NCBI GenBank assembly: GCA_963699525.1
Contig: CAVOUI010000004.1
Coordinates: forward strand, 124,001 to 188,000
Length of the DNA: 64,000 nucleotides
Direction: 5' to 3'
DNA from: SG8-41 sp963699525
GTDB lineage: Bacteria > Pseudomonadota > Gammaproteobacteria > Burkholderiales > SG8-41
Made by a program: the position numbers and the translations under genes. Shown here piece after piece: positions 30,060 through 40,549 of this stretch (position 1 is the first letter of the stretch; each line of letters opens with the position of its first letter). The notes beneath the pieces are model-generated. The model ran no database searches and was not told where the DNA came from. It worked only from the letters and a program-made list of their open reading frames with translations.

Positions 30060-30075
30060 GTTTCTTTAAAGAAAC
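30060..30075. promoter_or_regulatory. 16-base perfect palindrome between promoter and LysR start
   Basis: GTTTCTTTAAAGAAAC is perfectly self-complementary and begins one base after the -10 region, 12 bases before the ATG. Its place suggests an operator that blocks transcription initiation, perhaps for autorepression. It does not have the T-N11-A form usual for LysR sites. Confidence 0.55.
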
Positions 30076-30087
30076 AGTAGAGCATTA

Positions 30088-31005
30088 ATGGAAAATCTCG
30101 CCGGCATGGCGGTATTCGCAAGGGTAGCCGAGGCGAAAAGCTTCTCAGGGGCAGCGCGCCGCCTGGGCGTCTCGAAGTCAGCCGTAAGCAAGCAGGTCGC
30201 GCGGCTCGAGCGCTCGCTCAAGGCACGGCTCCTCAACCGCACGACGCGACGCCTCAGCCTGACCGAGGTGGGGGCGGCGTTCTACGAGCACTGCGCGCGC
30301 ATGCTGGCGGAGGCGGAGGCCGCCGAACTCGCGGTCTCCCGCCTCTACGCCGAACCGCGCGGCGTGCTGAAGGTGACCTCGCCGGCGGCGTTCGGACATC
30401 TGCACATCGCGCCGGCCATACCGGATTTCATCGAGCGTCATCCCGATATTGCGGTGCAGATCGTGATGAACGATCGCACGGTCGACCTCGCCGAGGAGGG
30501 GTTCGACATCGCGATCCGGATGACGCGCGAACAGGCGCCCAACGTGGTCGCGCGCCGGATCGCCCCGGTGCGCTGGGCGGTATGCGCCGCGCCCGGCTAC
30601 CTGAAGCGGCACGAGGTCGCCGCGCTCGCCGCGCGATCTCGAGCGCCATAACTGCCTGTTCTACTCGTTCCTCGAGTCCTCATCCGAGTGGCGCTTCCAT
30701 CCCACAAGGCCGGAGAGACCGCCGTGCGCGTGGCGGGCAACTTCACGGTCAACAACTCGGAGGCACTGCGCGAGGCGGTGCTGAAAGGCCTGGGCGTGGC
30801 GCTTCTCCCGACGTTCACCATCGGGGCGGACCTGCGTGAAAAGCGCCTGCAGCAGCTGCTGGGCGAGTACCGGGCGCACGGGACATTCGGCAGCGATGTC
30901 TACGCGGTCTACTTGCCCACGCGCTATCTTTCGCCCAAGGTGCGCGCGTTCGTGGATTTCTTCGTCGAGCGTTTCGCGCCGGAGCCCTACTGGGACCGGG
31001 CCTGA
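30088..31005 (+). CDS. LysR family transcriptional regulator, two compensating frameshifts
   Basis: The N-terminal winged helix-turn-helix is clear (FARVAEAKSFSGAARRLGVSKSAVSKQVARLE, residues about 10-42), and the effector domain includes LKVTSPAAFGHLHIAPAIPDF. The class is the small CrgA/PA0477-like LysR group. An extra C near 30631 ends the frame early; the next frame reads DLERHNCLFYSFLESSSEWRF, and after a lost base near 30705 the original frame resumes as KAGETAVRVAGNFTVNNSEAL to 31005. Corrected length is about 305 residues. Confidence 0.87.
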
Positions 31006-31023
31006 TATGGTAGAACTCGCGCT

Positions 31024-31422
31024 ATGAGCACTGTGCTGAAGACCTACGGACCGGTCACAGGGCGCATCCTGATCGCGCCGCTTTTTTTGCTTTCGGGGTT
31101 CCACAAGATCACCGGCTTTTCGTCGGTCGCGGCGATCATGGCTAAGGTGGGAATGCCGTTCCCCGAGGTGTTCGTGATCGGGGCGATCGCATTCGAGCTG
31201 GGTGGAGCCATCATGGTGCTGCTGGGTTGGCATGCGCGCTGGGGCGCGCTGCTGCTCGTTCTCTTCACGATCCCCGCGACGCTCCTGTTCCACAACTTCT
31301 GGGCGGTGGACGCGGCGCAATACAGCGGCCAGCTGAATCACTTCATGAAAAACCTCGCCATACTCGGGGGCCTTGTCTACGTCATGGCCGCGGGCTCCGG
31401 CCCGCTCAGCCTGAGGAAATGA
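31024..31422 (+). CDS. DoxX-family membrane protein
   Basis: The 132-residue protein has four hydrophobic helices and the DoxX signature near the start (RILIAPLFLLSGFHKITGF) and in the middle (FELGGAIMVLLGWHARWGALLL). DoxX proteins have been linked to thiosulfate:quinone oxidation and to redox protection, but most are uncharacterised. Its stop overlaps the start of the aminotransferase by four bases. It is co-oriented with the LysR gene 18 bases upstream. Confidence 0.9.
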   Translation: MSTVLKTYGPVTGRILIAPLFLLSGFHKITGFSSVAAIMAKVGMPFPEVFVIGAIAFELGGAIMVLLGWHARWGALLLVLFTIPATLLFHNFWAVDAAQYSGQLNHFMKNLAILGGLVYVMAAGSGPLSLRK

Positions 31423-32624
31423 TGCGCGTCACGAAGCGCGCGCCGAGCCGGCCGCGCGAGGGCGTACGGCTCGCGCGGCGCGTGGCGGAAATCGAGCCAT
31501 TTCACGTGATGGCGCTGCTCGCGCGGGCGCGCGAGCTGGAGGCGCAGGGCCGATCCATTGTCCACATGGAGATCGGAGAGCCGGATTTCCCGACGCCGGA
31601 GCCGATTCTTCGCGCCGGCCTGAAGGCGCTGCAAAAGGGCGAGCTCTTCTACTCTCCTGCGTGCGGCCTGCCGCAGTTGCGCGAGGCGATTGCCGGCTAC
31701 TACCGCACGCGCTACGGCGTCGAGCTGCCGCCCTCCCGCATCCTCGTCACGACCGGCGCATCCGCGGCGCTGCTGCTCGCCTGCGCGGCGCTGGTCGATC
31801 CGGGCGACGAGGTGCTGCTCGCCGACCCCGGCTATCCCGCCAACCGCCATTTCGTGCGCGTGTTCGAGGGCGTGCCGCGCCCGGTGCCGGTGGACGCGGG
31901 GAGCGGCTACCAGCTCGCTCCGGACCACCTCGAGCGGCACTGGGGCGCGCGCACCGTGGCGGCGCTGGTGGCTTCGCCCGCGAATCCCACCGGCACGCTG
32001 GTCTCGACCGAGCGGCTCGCCGGGATGGCGGAGTTCGCGCGCGAGCGGGGCGGCGCGCTCATCGTGGACGAGATCTACCACGGGCTCGTCTACGAGGGCG
32101 ACTACACCACCGCGGCCGCGCTGGCGGATGACGTCTTCGTCATCAACAGCTTCTCCAAGTACTTCAACATGACCGGCTGGCGGCTCGGCTGGATGGTGGC
32201 GCCGGAGCGCGCGGTGGGCGAGATCGACAAGCTGGCGCAGAACCTCTACCTCGCGGCGCCGACGCCGGCGCAGCTTGCGGCGCTCGCCGCGTTCGAGCCG
32301 GAGACGCTCGCGATACTGGAGGATCGCAGGCGGGAATTCCAGGCGCGGCGCGATTACCTGGTGCCGGCGCTGCGCGGACTGGGCTTCGAGATCCCGGTGA
32401 TGCCGCAGGGGGCGTTTTACATCTACGCGGGCTGCGGGAGGCTCACGCGCGACAGCTTCGCCTTCGCGCGCGACCTGCTGGAGCAGGCGGGTGTTGCGAT
32501 CACGCCGGGGGTGGATTTCGGGGCGAACGCGCCGGAGCGGCATGTGCGCTTCGCGTACACCAGCTCGATCGAGCGGCTGCGAGAGGGCGTATCCCGCATC
32601 GCGGCGTTCCTGAAAACATCCTAG
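31419..32624 (+). CDS. class I/II PLP-dependent aminotransferase
   Basis: The 401-residue enzyme has the fold-type I aminotransferase motifs: GEPDFPTPEPI near the N-terminus, ASPANPTGTLV, the aspartate in IVDEIYHGLVYEG, and the PLP lysine in SFSKYFNMTGWRLGW. The C-terminal arginine that binds the substrate carboxylate is in HVRFAYTSS. Broad specificity for aspartate, aromatic or branched amino acids is possible. The start overlaps the DoxX stop in an ATGATG context, so either of two adjacent ATG codons may be used. Confidence 0.92.
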   Translation: MMRVTKRAPSRPREGVRLARRVAEIEPFHVMALLARARELEAQGRSIVHMEIGEPDFPTPEPILRAGLKALQKGELFYSPACGLPQLREAIAGYYRTRYGVELPPSRILVTTGASAALLLACAALVDPGDEVLLADPGYPANRHFVRVFEGVPRPVPVDAGSGYQLAPDHLERHWGARTVAALVASPANPTGTLVSTERLAGMAEFARERGGALIVDEIYHGLVYEGDYTTAAALADDVFVINSFSKYFNMTGWRLGWMVAPERAVGEIDKLAQNLYLAAPTPAQLAALAAFEPETLAILEDRRREFQARRDYLVPALRGLGFEIPVMPQGAFYIYAGCGRLTRDSFAFARDLLEQAGVAITPGVDFGANAPERHVRFAYTSSIERLREGVSRIAAFLKTS

Positions 32625-32646
32625 CGCCGTCACCGAGCCACGCTCC

Positions 32647-33294
32647 ATGAACGAAACGATCCTGATCGTCATCCGCCACGGCGAGACCGCGTGGAACCGC
32701 GAGAAGCGCATGCAGGGCACGACCGACACGCCGCTCTCGGACGTGGGCCGCGCGCAGGCGCAGGCCCTGGGCCGGCGGCTGGTGGGCCGAGCTTTTGCCG
32801 CGCTCTACACCAGCGATCTTTCCCGCGCGCGGGACACCGCGCGTGCCATCGCCGAACACACCGGCCGGGAGCCCGTGACGGATCCGCGGCTGCAGGAGCG
32901 ACGTTTCGGCATCTTCGAGGGCCTCACGGCCCAGGAGATTGCCGCGCGTTACCCGGAAGAGCACGCCCGCTTCGCGAGCCGCGATCCGGGCTACGCGGTG
33001 CCGGGAGGCGAGAGCGCGCGCGATTTCACTCAGCGCTGCATCGGCTGCCTTGCCGAGATCGCCGGCCGGCACCCCGGCGACGAGGTTGTGGTCGTCACGC
33101 ACGGGCTCGTGCTCGACTCGCTCTACCGCGCGGCGCACGGTCTCGACCACGGCGTGCCGCGCCCGGTTCCATTGATCAACGCGAGCCTGAATGTATTCGG
33201 CTACCGCGTCGGCGCCTGGCGGCTCGAGCTGTGGGGCGATATCAGTCACCTCGCCGCGGACCAGGTAACCGTCTATCGCGGCGCCTCCGCCTGA
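32647..33294 (+). CDS. histidine phosphatase family protein
   Basis: The 215-residue protein starts with the RHG motif (IVIRHGETAWNREKRMQG), has the second active-site region in SDLSRARDTARAI and the distal histidine in VVTHGLVLDSL. This is the phosphoglycerate mutase-like histidine phosphatase fold (GpmB/CobC group). It hydrolyses a phosphomonoester through a phosphohistidine. The substrate cannot be told from the sequence, and no cobalamin genes are nearby. Confidence 0.9.
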   Translation: MNETILIVIRHGETAWNREKRMQGTTDTPLSDVGRAQAQALGRRLVGRAFAALYTSDLSRARDTARAIAEHTGREPVTDPRLQERRFGIFEGLTAQEIAARYPEEHARFASRDPGYAVPGGESARDFTQRCIGCLAEIAGRHPGDEVVVVTHGLVLDSLYRAAHGLDHGVPRPVPLINASLNVFGYRVGAWRLELWGDISHLAADQVTVYRGASA

Positions 33295-33333
33295 ACGCGC
33301 CGCAGGCCACGATCCGCGATTCACCTTTCCGAG

Positions 33334-33966
33334 ATGGACACCGTAGTGCTCGTTCACGGCCTGTGGGTCCACGGCATCACGATGGAGCTCATGCGGCGGC
33401 GCATGGCGCGCGCGGGTTACCGTGCGCTCGCCTATTCCTATCCCTCCATGCGGCTCACGCTCGCGGAGAACGCCGAGCGCCTTGCGCGTTTCTGCCGCGG
33501 CCTGCACGCGCCGCGGCTGCATTTCGTCGGTCACAGCCTCGGCGGGCTGATCGTCCTGCGCATGCTGGACCGTGCGCCGGCACTTCCGCCGGGGCGCGCC
33601 GTGCTGCTCGGCTCGCCCGTTGGCGGCAGTCTTGCGGCGCGGCGGCTGGCGCGGCTGCCCGGCGGGCGCGCCGCGCTCGGCCGCAGCGCGCCGGAGTGGC
33701 ACGAAGCGGGGCGTCCGGGTTTCGAGGCCGGACGGGAGGTCGGCGTCATCGCGGGGCGAATGTCATTCGGCATCGGCCGTATCGTCGCGCCCGACCTGCC
33801 CCCGCCGAGCGACGGCGTGGTGAGCGTCGCGGAAACTCGCCTGCCGGCGATGCGTGATCACGTCGTGCTCGACGTCAACCACTTCGGCATGCTGATCTCG
33901 CGCGCCGTCGTGCGGCAGATCTGCGCGTTTTTGCGCGAAGGGCGCTTCGCGCGAAGGAAGGGATAA
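33334..33966 (+). CDS. alpha/beta hydrolase (lipase/PGAP1-like)
   Basis: The 210-residue protein has an oxyanion motif VLVHGLWVHG, the nucleophile elbow FVGHSLGGLI near residue 68 and a C-terminal histidine in DVNHFGM. The asparagine-histidine pair is like that of small bacterial lipases. It lacks a signal peptide. The TAA stop is part of the first unit of the heptamer array that follows. Confidence 0.87.
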   Translation: MDTVVLVHGLWVHGITMELMRRRMARAGYRALAYSYPSMRLTLAENAERLARFCRGLHAPRLHFVGHSLGGLIVLRMLDRAPALPPGRAVLLGSPVGGSLAARRLARLPGGRAALGRSAPEWHEAGRPGFEAGREVGVIAGRMSFGIGRIVAPDLPPPSDGVVSVAETRLPAMRDHVVLDVNHFGMLISRAVVRQICAFLREGRFARRKG

Positions 33967-33987
33967 GGGATGAGGGATGAGGGACGG
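33960..33987. repeat. GGGATGA heptamer array
   Basis: Four heptamers (gggataa, gggatga, gggatga, gggacgg) begin inside the hydrolase stop codon and run into the intergenic space. Confidence 0.8.
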
Positions 33988-34025
33988 CGGGATCGACGGC
34001 GGAATGCGTCACTATCGCTTATCAC

Positions 34026-35107
34026 TTGTCACGCTTTCACAGCGCGAGCGAGCAGGCAAGTCTGACAGCCACGTGCCTTGCGGTGCTTCTTGAGCGGATG
34101 CGCGAACGTCGGCTACTACTTCCAGTCGGTGAGCGGGCAGTTCGGCATCTGGCGGCGCGAGCGGCCGATCGAGGAAGTGATGGCCGATCCGGAGAGCGCA
34201 CCGGCGTTGAAGGAGCGGCTCGCGCGCGTGCTCGAGATCCGCGCCTTCGCGAGCCGCGAGCTCGGCCTCCCGGACAACGACAGCTTCCGCCGTTACGCGG
34301 ACCTCGGGCGCCCCTTCGTGGTGTGGAACGTGTTCGCCGCCCCCGAGTTCTCGGTGCAGCCACTCCAGTCGTGCTTCCTGTTCGCGGGCTGCGTGAGCTA
34401 CCGCGGCTACTTCTCCAGGAGCGATGCGGATCAGTATGCCGCGGCGCTGGCCGGGCAGGGGAACGACGTCTACGTCGGCGGCGTGCCCGCCTATTCGACG
34501 CTGGGCTGGTTTGCCGACCCGGTGCTGAACACCTTCATCCACTACCCGGAACCCGAGATCGCGCGCCTGATGTTCCACGAGCTGGCGCACCAGGTCGCCT
34601 ACGCGCGCGACGACACCGTCTTTAACGAGTCCTTCGCGGTGGCGGTGGAGCAGGAAGGCATGCGGCGCTGGCTCGCGCGCCGCGCGGACCCGCAGGAGCG
34701 CGAGCAATTCGAGCGGGGCCGTCGCATCCGCGCGGAGTTCACCGGCCTGCTACAGAAGTACCGCGCGCGGCTCGACGCGCTCTACCGCGTCCGGATCGCG
34801 CCGGACGCGATGCGAGTCCGCAAGCGCGAGACTTTCGCGGAGCTCGAGTCGGAGTACCGGTCGCTCAGGGAGAAATGGGGCGGATACGCCGGCTACGATG
34901 CCTGGTTCGCCAGCGCGCCCAATAACGCGCAGCTTGCGTCGGTCGCCGTCTACTCGCAGCTGGTGCCGGCGTTCGAGTCGCTGCTTGCGCGAGAGGGAGG
35001 AGAGCCTTCCCCGGTTCTACGCGGCGGTGCAGGCGCTCGCGGCGCTGCCCAAGACCGAGAGGGACGCGCAGATACGCACCTTCCTCCCGGGGGTGGCCAG
35101 TATATAA
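34026..35107 (+). CDS. putative zinc aminopeptidase lipoprotein (DUF/PF10023 type), two frameshifts
   Basis: A hydrophobic segment TATCLAVLL joins the lipobox and family start LSGCANVGYYFQSVSGQ if one T near 34093 is removed. The body carries the zinc motif in ARLMFHELAHQVAY (HExxH) followed by NESFAVAVEQEG, whose Glu completes the site, as in the putative aminopeptidases of this family. Near 35000 an extra G shifts the end; the adjacent frame gives ESLPRFYAAVQALAALPK to the stop at 35107. The start codon is uncertain; TTG 34026 is the furthest frame-consistent choice. Confidence 0.82.
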
Positions 35108-35108
35108 T
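35103..35108 (+). promoter_or_regulatory. -10 box of the PEBP gene
   Basis: TATAAT overlaps the stop of the upstream peptidase gene, 24 bases before the ATG at 35133. The -35 position holds CTTCCT, a poor match. Confidence 0.45.
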
Positions 35109-35132
35109 CCGCTTTCTCCGGAGGAAGCGCCC

Positions 35133-35762
35133 ATGAGAATCTCCAGCAGGTCCTTCATTAACAACAGGAAGATCCCGCCCCAGTTCGCGTTCTGCGCCCC
35201 GGACCCCAAGACGCGCGTCGCACCCTCCAAGAACCTGAATCCGCATCTGCAGTGGCAGGACGTGCCGACGAATACCAAGTCCCTCGCCCTGATCTGCCAC
35301 GACCCGGACGTGCCGAGCAAGCCTGACGACGTGAACAAGGAGGGCCGCACCATATCCGCGCAGCTGCCGCGCGTGGATTTCTATCATTGGGTGCTGGTCG
35401 ACCTGCCGGCGGCGACGCTGCAGATCAAGGAGGGCGAGTTCGCGAGCGGCGTCAAGCCGCGCGGCAAGCCCGGCCCGGAAGGCATGCACGGCTCGCGCCA
35501 GGGCTTGAACGATTACACCACGTGGTTCGCCTCGGACAAGGAGATGACGGGCAACTATTTCGGCTACGACGGGCCGTGCCCGCCGTGGAACGACACGATC
35601 CCGCACCATTACATCTTCACGCTCTACGCGCTCGATCTCGCCCGCTGCCCCGTCGCCGGCGCCTTCAGGGGGCCCGAGGTGCTGGCCGCGATCAAGGGCC
35701 ACATCATCGCCCAGGCGCAAATCACCGGCCTCTACACCCTCAATCCCAGCCTCAAGATTTGA
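35133..35762 (+). CDS. YbhB/YbcL-family (PEBP, Raf kinase inhibitor-like) protein
   Basis: The 209-residue protein has the phosphatidylethanolamine-binding protein pattern: ALICHDPDVPS, DFYHWVLVDLPA and YDGPCPPWNDTIPHHYIFTLYALD, whose Asp and His residues line the anion pocket. The bacterial role is unknown. A GGAGG site lies 9 bases before the ATG. The cytoplasmic location is inferred from the absence of a signal peptide. Its stop overlaps the likely TTG start of the helicase gene. Confidence 0.9.
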   Translation: MRISSRSFINNRKIPPQFAFCAPDPKTRVAPSKNLNPHLQWQDVPTNTKSLALICHDPDVPSKPDDVNKEGRTISAQLPRVDFYHWVLVDLPAATLQIKEGEFASGVKPRGKPGPEGMHGSRQGLNDYTTWFASDKEMTGNYFGYDGPCPPWNDTIPHHYIFTLYALDLARCPVAGAFRGPEVLAAIKGHIIAQAQITGLYTLNPSLKI

Positions 35763-38700
35763 CGTTTGACCTGGAGCGGCGGCGGGCCAACCTGCCGCGC
35801 CCGAGCTATCCCGAGGAGTTGCCGGTCGTCGCCCGGCGCGAGGAGATCGCGCGCGCCGTCGCCGGTCATCCCGTCGTAATCGTGTGCGGCGAGACCGGCT
35901 CGGGCAAGACGACGCAATTGCCCAAGATCCTCCTCGAGCTCGGCCGGGGCGTCGCGGGCATGATCGGCCACACGCAGCCGCGGCGCATCGCGGCGCGCTC
36001 GGTCGCCGCGCGCATCGCCTCCGAGCTCGCGAGCCCGCTCGGACACGCGGTGGGCTACAAGGTGCGCTTCTCCGAGCGCGTCTCGCCCGACACCTACGTC
36101 AAGGTGATGACCGACGGGATCCTCCTCGCCGAGACCCAGGGCGACCGGTGGCTGCGCGCCTACGACACGCTCATCATCGACGAGGCGCACGAGCGCAGCC
36201 TCAACATCGACTTCCTGCTGGGCTACGCGAAGGAGCTCCTGCCGCGGCGCCCCGATCTCAAGCTCATCATCACCTCCGCGACGATCGACGCGGAGCGCTT
36301 CTCGCGGCACTTCGATGGGGCGCCGGTGGTCGAGGTGTCGGGACGGCTTTACCCGGTGGAGGTGCGATACCGGCCGCTCGCGCGGGGCGGAGAGGGAGAC
36401 AACGAACAGGACATGGTGGACGGCGTGCTCGACGCGACCGAGGACCTGGTGCGGCAGCCCGGCGGCGGCGACGTGCTGGTGTTCCTGCCGGGCGAGCGCG
36501 AGATCCGCGAAACCGCCGACGCGCTGCGCGGTCGCCCGCTGAAGGGCGCCGAGATCCTGCCGCTCTACGGCCGGCTGTCGCTGGAGGAGCAGCAGCGCAT
36601 CTTCCGTCCCAGCGGCGCGCGCCGCGTCGTGCTCGCCACCAACGTCGCCGAGACCTCGCTCACCGTGCCGGGCATCCGCTACGTCGTGGACACCGGGCTT
36701 GCGAGAATCAACCGCTACAGCACCCGCAACAAGGTCGAGCAGCTGCTGACCGAGCCCATCTCCCGGGCCTCGGCCAACCAGCGGGCGGGGCGCTGCGGAC
36801 GCGTCGCGGCCGGAGTGTGCGTGCGCCTCTACTCGGAGGAGGACTACCGCGCGCGGCCCGAATACACCGACCCGGAGATCCTGCGCTCCTCCCTCGCGGC
36901 CGTGATCCTGCGCATGAAGGCGCTGGGGCTGACCGACGTCGAGCGCTTTCCGTTCCTCGATCCGCCGGCGCCGCGCATGATCGCCGACGGCTACCAGCTG
37001 CTCGCCGAGCTGGGCGCGGTGGACGAGTCCAACGCGCTGACGGAACTCGGCCGGCGGCTCGCGCGCTTCCCCATCGATCCCCGCATCGCGCGCATGATCC
37101 TCGCGGCCGAGCACGAGAACTGCCTCGCGGAGATCCTGGTGATCGCCGCGGTGCTGGAGGTGGATGACCCGCGCGAGCGCCCGTTCGAGAAGGCGGAAGC
37201 GGCCGATCGCGCCCACGAGCGCTTCCGCGACGAGCAGTCGGATTTCCTGTCGCTCCTCAAGCTGTGGGACTGGTTCGAGGACGCCCTCCGGCACCGCCAG
37301 TCGAACCGCAAGCTCGCGCAGGCGCTCTCCGAGGCGTTTCTGTCGCAGCGCCGCGTGCGCGAGTGGCGCGACGTGCACAGGCAGCTCGCGGCGCTGGTGG
37401 GCGAAATGCACATGCGCGTCAACGAAAAGCCGGCACCGTACGAGGCGATCCATCGCGCCCTCATCGCGGGGCTGCTCGGCAACATCGGCACGAAGGGCGA
37501 GGAAGCAGGCGAATACCTCGGCGCGCGCGGCATCCGCTTCGTCATCTTCCCGGGCTCGGGCCTGCGCAAGAAGCAGCCGAAGTGGGTGCTCGCCGCCGAG
37601 CTCGTGGAGACCGCGCGGCTCTACGCGCGCTGCGCCGCGCGCATCGAGCCCGAGTGGGTGGAGGCCGCCGCGGGCGGCGCTCGTGAAGAAGCACTACTTC
37701 GATCCCCACTGGGAGAAGGACCGGGCGCTGGTGGCGGCCTACGAGCGCGTGACGCTCTACGGCTTGACCCTGGTGCCGCGGCGGCGGGTGCACTACGGGC
37801 CGATCAACCCGAAGGAGGCGCGCGAGGTTTTCATCCGCGGCGCGCTGGTGGCGGGCGAGTTCGAGACTCGCGCGCCTTTCTTCGAGCACAACCGGCGCCT
37901 GGTGAAGGAGGTTGAAGCGCTCGAGCACAAGGCGCGCCGCCGCGACGTGCTGGTGGACGAGGAAGCAATCTTCGCGTTCTACGACACCCGGGTGCCGCAG
38001 GGCATCGTCAACGGCGCCGGCTTCGACGCGTGGCGGACTGAGGCGGAGCGGACGAACTCGCGGCTGCTTTTCATGACCCGCGACGACCTCATGCTTCACG
38101 CGGCGGCCGGGATCACGGAGGACCAGTTTCCCGACCGGATCGAGGCGGGCGGCGCCGCGCTCCGGCTCGCCTATCGCTTCGAGCCGGGGCATCCGATGGA
38201 TGGCGTCACCGCGACGGTCCCGCTGCATCTGCTGAACCAGCTCGACCCGGCGCAATTCGAATGGCTGGTTCCGGGACTCGTGCGCGAGAAAGTCGCCGCC
38301 CTGTTCAAGTCGCTGCCGAAGGCGTTTCGCCGCCATCTCGTCCCGCCCGCGCAGCACGTCACCGCATTCTTGACGGAATGCGAGCAGCGCGAGGCGAAGG
38401 ACGAGGAACGCGCAACGTTGAGCAGGGCGGTGGCGCGCTATGCCCAGCGGGCGGCGGGCGAGCCGGTGCCGGCGGACGTCTGGGAGGGGATCGAGGTGCC
38501 GGCGCATCTGCTGATGAACTTCCGGGTAATCGACGAGGCCGGACGCGAGCTCGCCATGGGTCGCGATCTCGCCGCGCTCAAGGCGCAGCTCGGGGAGGCG
38601 GCGCAGCTCACTTTCTCGAACGCGGACGCCGGCATCGAGAAGAGTGGCATTCGCGCGTGGGACTTCGGCGAGCTGCCGGAGACCCTAACCTTCACGCGCG

Positions 38701-39503
38701 GCGGGCGGCGGCTCACCGGCTACCCGGCGCTGGCGGACGAGGGCGACAGCGTATCCATCAGGCTCTTCGACACCGCGGCGACCGCGAACACCTCGATGCG
38801 CGGCGGCGTCGTGCGACTGATGGCGCTGGCGCTGAAGGAGCAGATGCGTCAGCTCGACAGGAACCTGCCGGGGCTGACGCAGGCGGCATTGCATCTGCGC
38901 ACCCTGGTCTCCGCCGACGATCTCAAGAACGACCTGCTGTCGGCGATTACCGACCGTGCTTTCATCGGCGAGGACGAGCTGCCGCGCAACGACAGGGCCC
39001 TCGAGGCGCTGAAGCAACGCGCGCGCACGCGCCTGCCGGTCGTGCGCGACGCCGCCTGCCGCCTGCTCGTTGCCATCGCCGAGGAATGGCAGCACGCGCA
39101 GCAGCGCCTCGGCGCCGCGATGAAGGCGGCGCCGCAGCCCGCGGCCGACATCCGGGGCCAGATCGGGCGCCTCGTCTACAAGGGCTTCCTGAGCGGCACG
39201 CCGTGGGAGCACTTGAACGACCTGCCGCGCTACCTGAAGGCGACGCAGGTGCGGCTCGACAAGTACCCTCGGGACCCCGAGCGTGACGCGAAGCACGCGG
39301 CGAGCATCGCCACGATCTGGAAGCGCTACGAGGAGCGGGCAATCAAGCTGAAGAAGGCGGGGGAGAGCGATCCGCGGCTGGAGGATTTCCGCTGGCGGAT
39401 CGAGGAGCTGCGCGTGTCGCTGTTCGCGCAGGAGCTGAAGACGCCGTATCCGGTGTCGTTCAAGCGGATGGACAAGCTCTGGGCCGAGATTGCGAAAGCT
39501 TAG
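35759..39503 (+). CDS. hrpA: DEAH-box ATP-dependent RNA helicase HrpA, one frameshift near 37675
   Basis: The N-terminal helicase core has Walker A GETGSGKTTQLPK, the DEAH box in IIDEAHERSLN, SATIDAERF and the motif VI QRAGRCGRVAAG. The HA2 and OB-like domains follow, then the long HrpA-specific C-terminal domain (from about residue 640). One extra G near 37675 divides it after EWVEAAA; the other frame continues ALVKKHYFDPHWEKDR to 39503. Corrected length is about 1247 residues, typical of HrpA, which processes fimbrial mRNA in E. coli. The TTG at 35759 is the best start in frame. Confidence 0.9.
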
Positions 39504-40478
39504 TCAGCGCAGCGGCTGCAACTTGCCTTCCCGCACGAGCCGGGCGAAGCGCTCGACGTCGTCGTTGAAGTACTTCTGGAAGCCCGTGGCCGATACCGGC
39601 ACGGGTTCGGCGGCAGTCAGCGCGAGTCGCTCCTTGACCGCGGGCGTCTGGATTGCCTTCGCAATCGCGTCCTCGAGCGCCGCGATCGCTTCCTTCGGCG
39701 TCGCCGCCGGCGCGAACACCGCCAGATAGGCGCCGAACTCGAAACCCGGGAATCCGCTCTCCGCGATGGTGGGCACGTCGGGCAACGAGGCAGATCGCCG
39801 GCTGGATGTGGTTGCCAGCGCGCGCACTTTCCCGCCCTGGACGTATCCCATGGCGGAGCCGGCGAGGTCAAACAGGAAGTTGACACGCCCCGAGATGAGG
39901 TCGGGATAGACTGCGCCGCTGCCCTTGTAGGGCACATGCGTCATGTCGATGCCCGCGGCCGCCTTGAGCAGTTCCCCCGTGAGGTGGCTGCTCGTGCCGG
40001 GCCCCGAGGAGCCGAACGTCAGCTCGCCCGGCCTTTGCCGGGCTGCGGCGATCGCCTCCTTGAGCGAGCGAAACGGACCCTCCGTCGAGGTCACCATGAG
40101 ATTGGGGAACGTCGCGATGCCGGCCACCGCCACCAGGTCCTTGCGCGGGTCGAAATTGAGCTTCATGAGGCTCACGTTGGAGGACAGGGAAAGCGAGCCG
40201 AGCAGAACTGTGTAGCCATCCGCGCGTGCGGTTTTCGCCACCAGCTCGGCTCCGATGTTACCGCCCGCCCCGGGCCGCAGTTCAAGCACGACATTGTGGC
40301 CAAGGGTCTTCGACATCTCGGCCGCAACCAGGCGTCCGATGACATCGGCCGAACCCCCGGCCGCATAGGGCACGATCATCGAGATCGGCCGCGATGGAAA
40401 GCCCTGCGCCAGCGCGCTGGCTGCAGCGAATAGAAAGGTGCTTGCCAGCGACGCTGCGACCCAGCCTGGATGGCTCAT
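39504..40478 (-). CDS. Bug/TctC-family tripartite tricarboxylate receptor
   Basis: This 324-residue receptor is intact. It has a signal peptide ending SALAQG, the Bug motif FPSRPISMIVPYAAGGSADVIGR, the ligand segment HVPYKGSGAVYPDLISG and the terminal helix before the stop. It should bind a carboxylate in the periplasm. It ends one base after the convergent hrpA stop. No transporter membrane subunits are near, so it would depend on TctAB encoded elsewhere. Confidence 0.92.
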   Translation of the reverse strand: MSHPGWVAASLASTFLFAAASALAQGFPSRPISMIVPYAAGGSADVIGRLVAAEMSKTLGHNVVLELRPGAGGNIGAELVAKTARADGYTVLLGSLSLSSNVSLMKLNFDPRKDLVAVAGIATFPNLMVTSTEGPFRSLKEAIAAARQRPGELTFGSSGPGTSSHLTGELLKAAAGIDMTHVPYKGSGAVYPDLISGRVNFLFDLAGSAMGYVQGGKVRALATTSSRRSASLPDVPTIAESGFPGFEFGAYLAVFAPAATPKEAIAALEDAIAKAIQTPAVKERLALTAAEPVPVSATGFQKYFNDDVERFARLVREGKLQPLR

Positions 40479-40549
40479 GGTTTCTCCTTAAAAGTCACAT
40501 CGGGAATCGCTTACGGGACCGCTCATGCGGCGACCACTATAGGGATACG

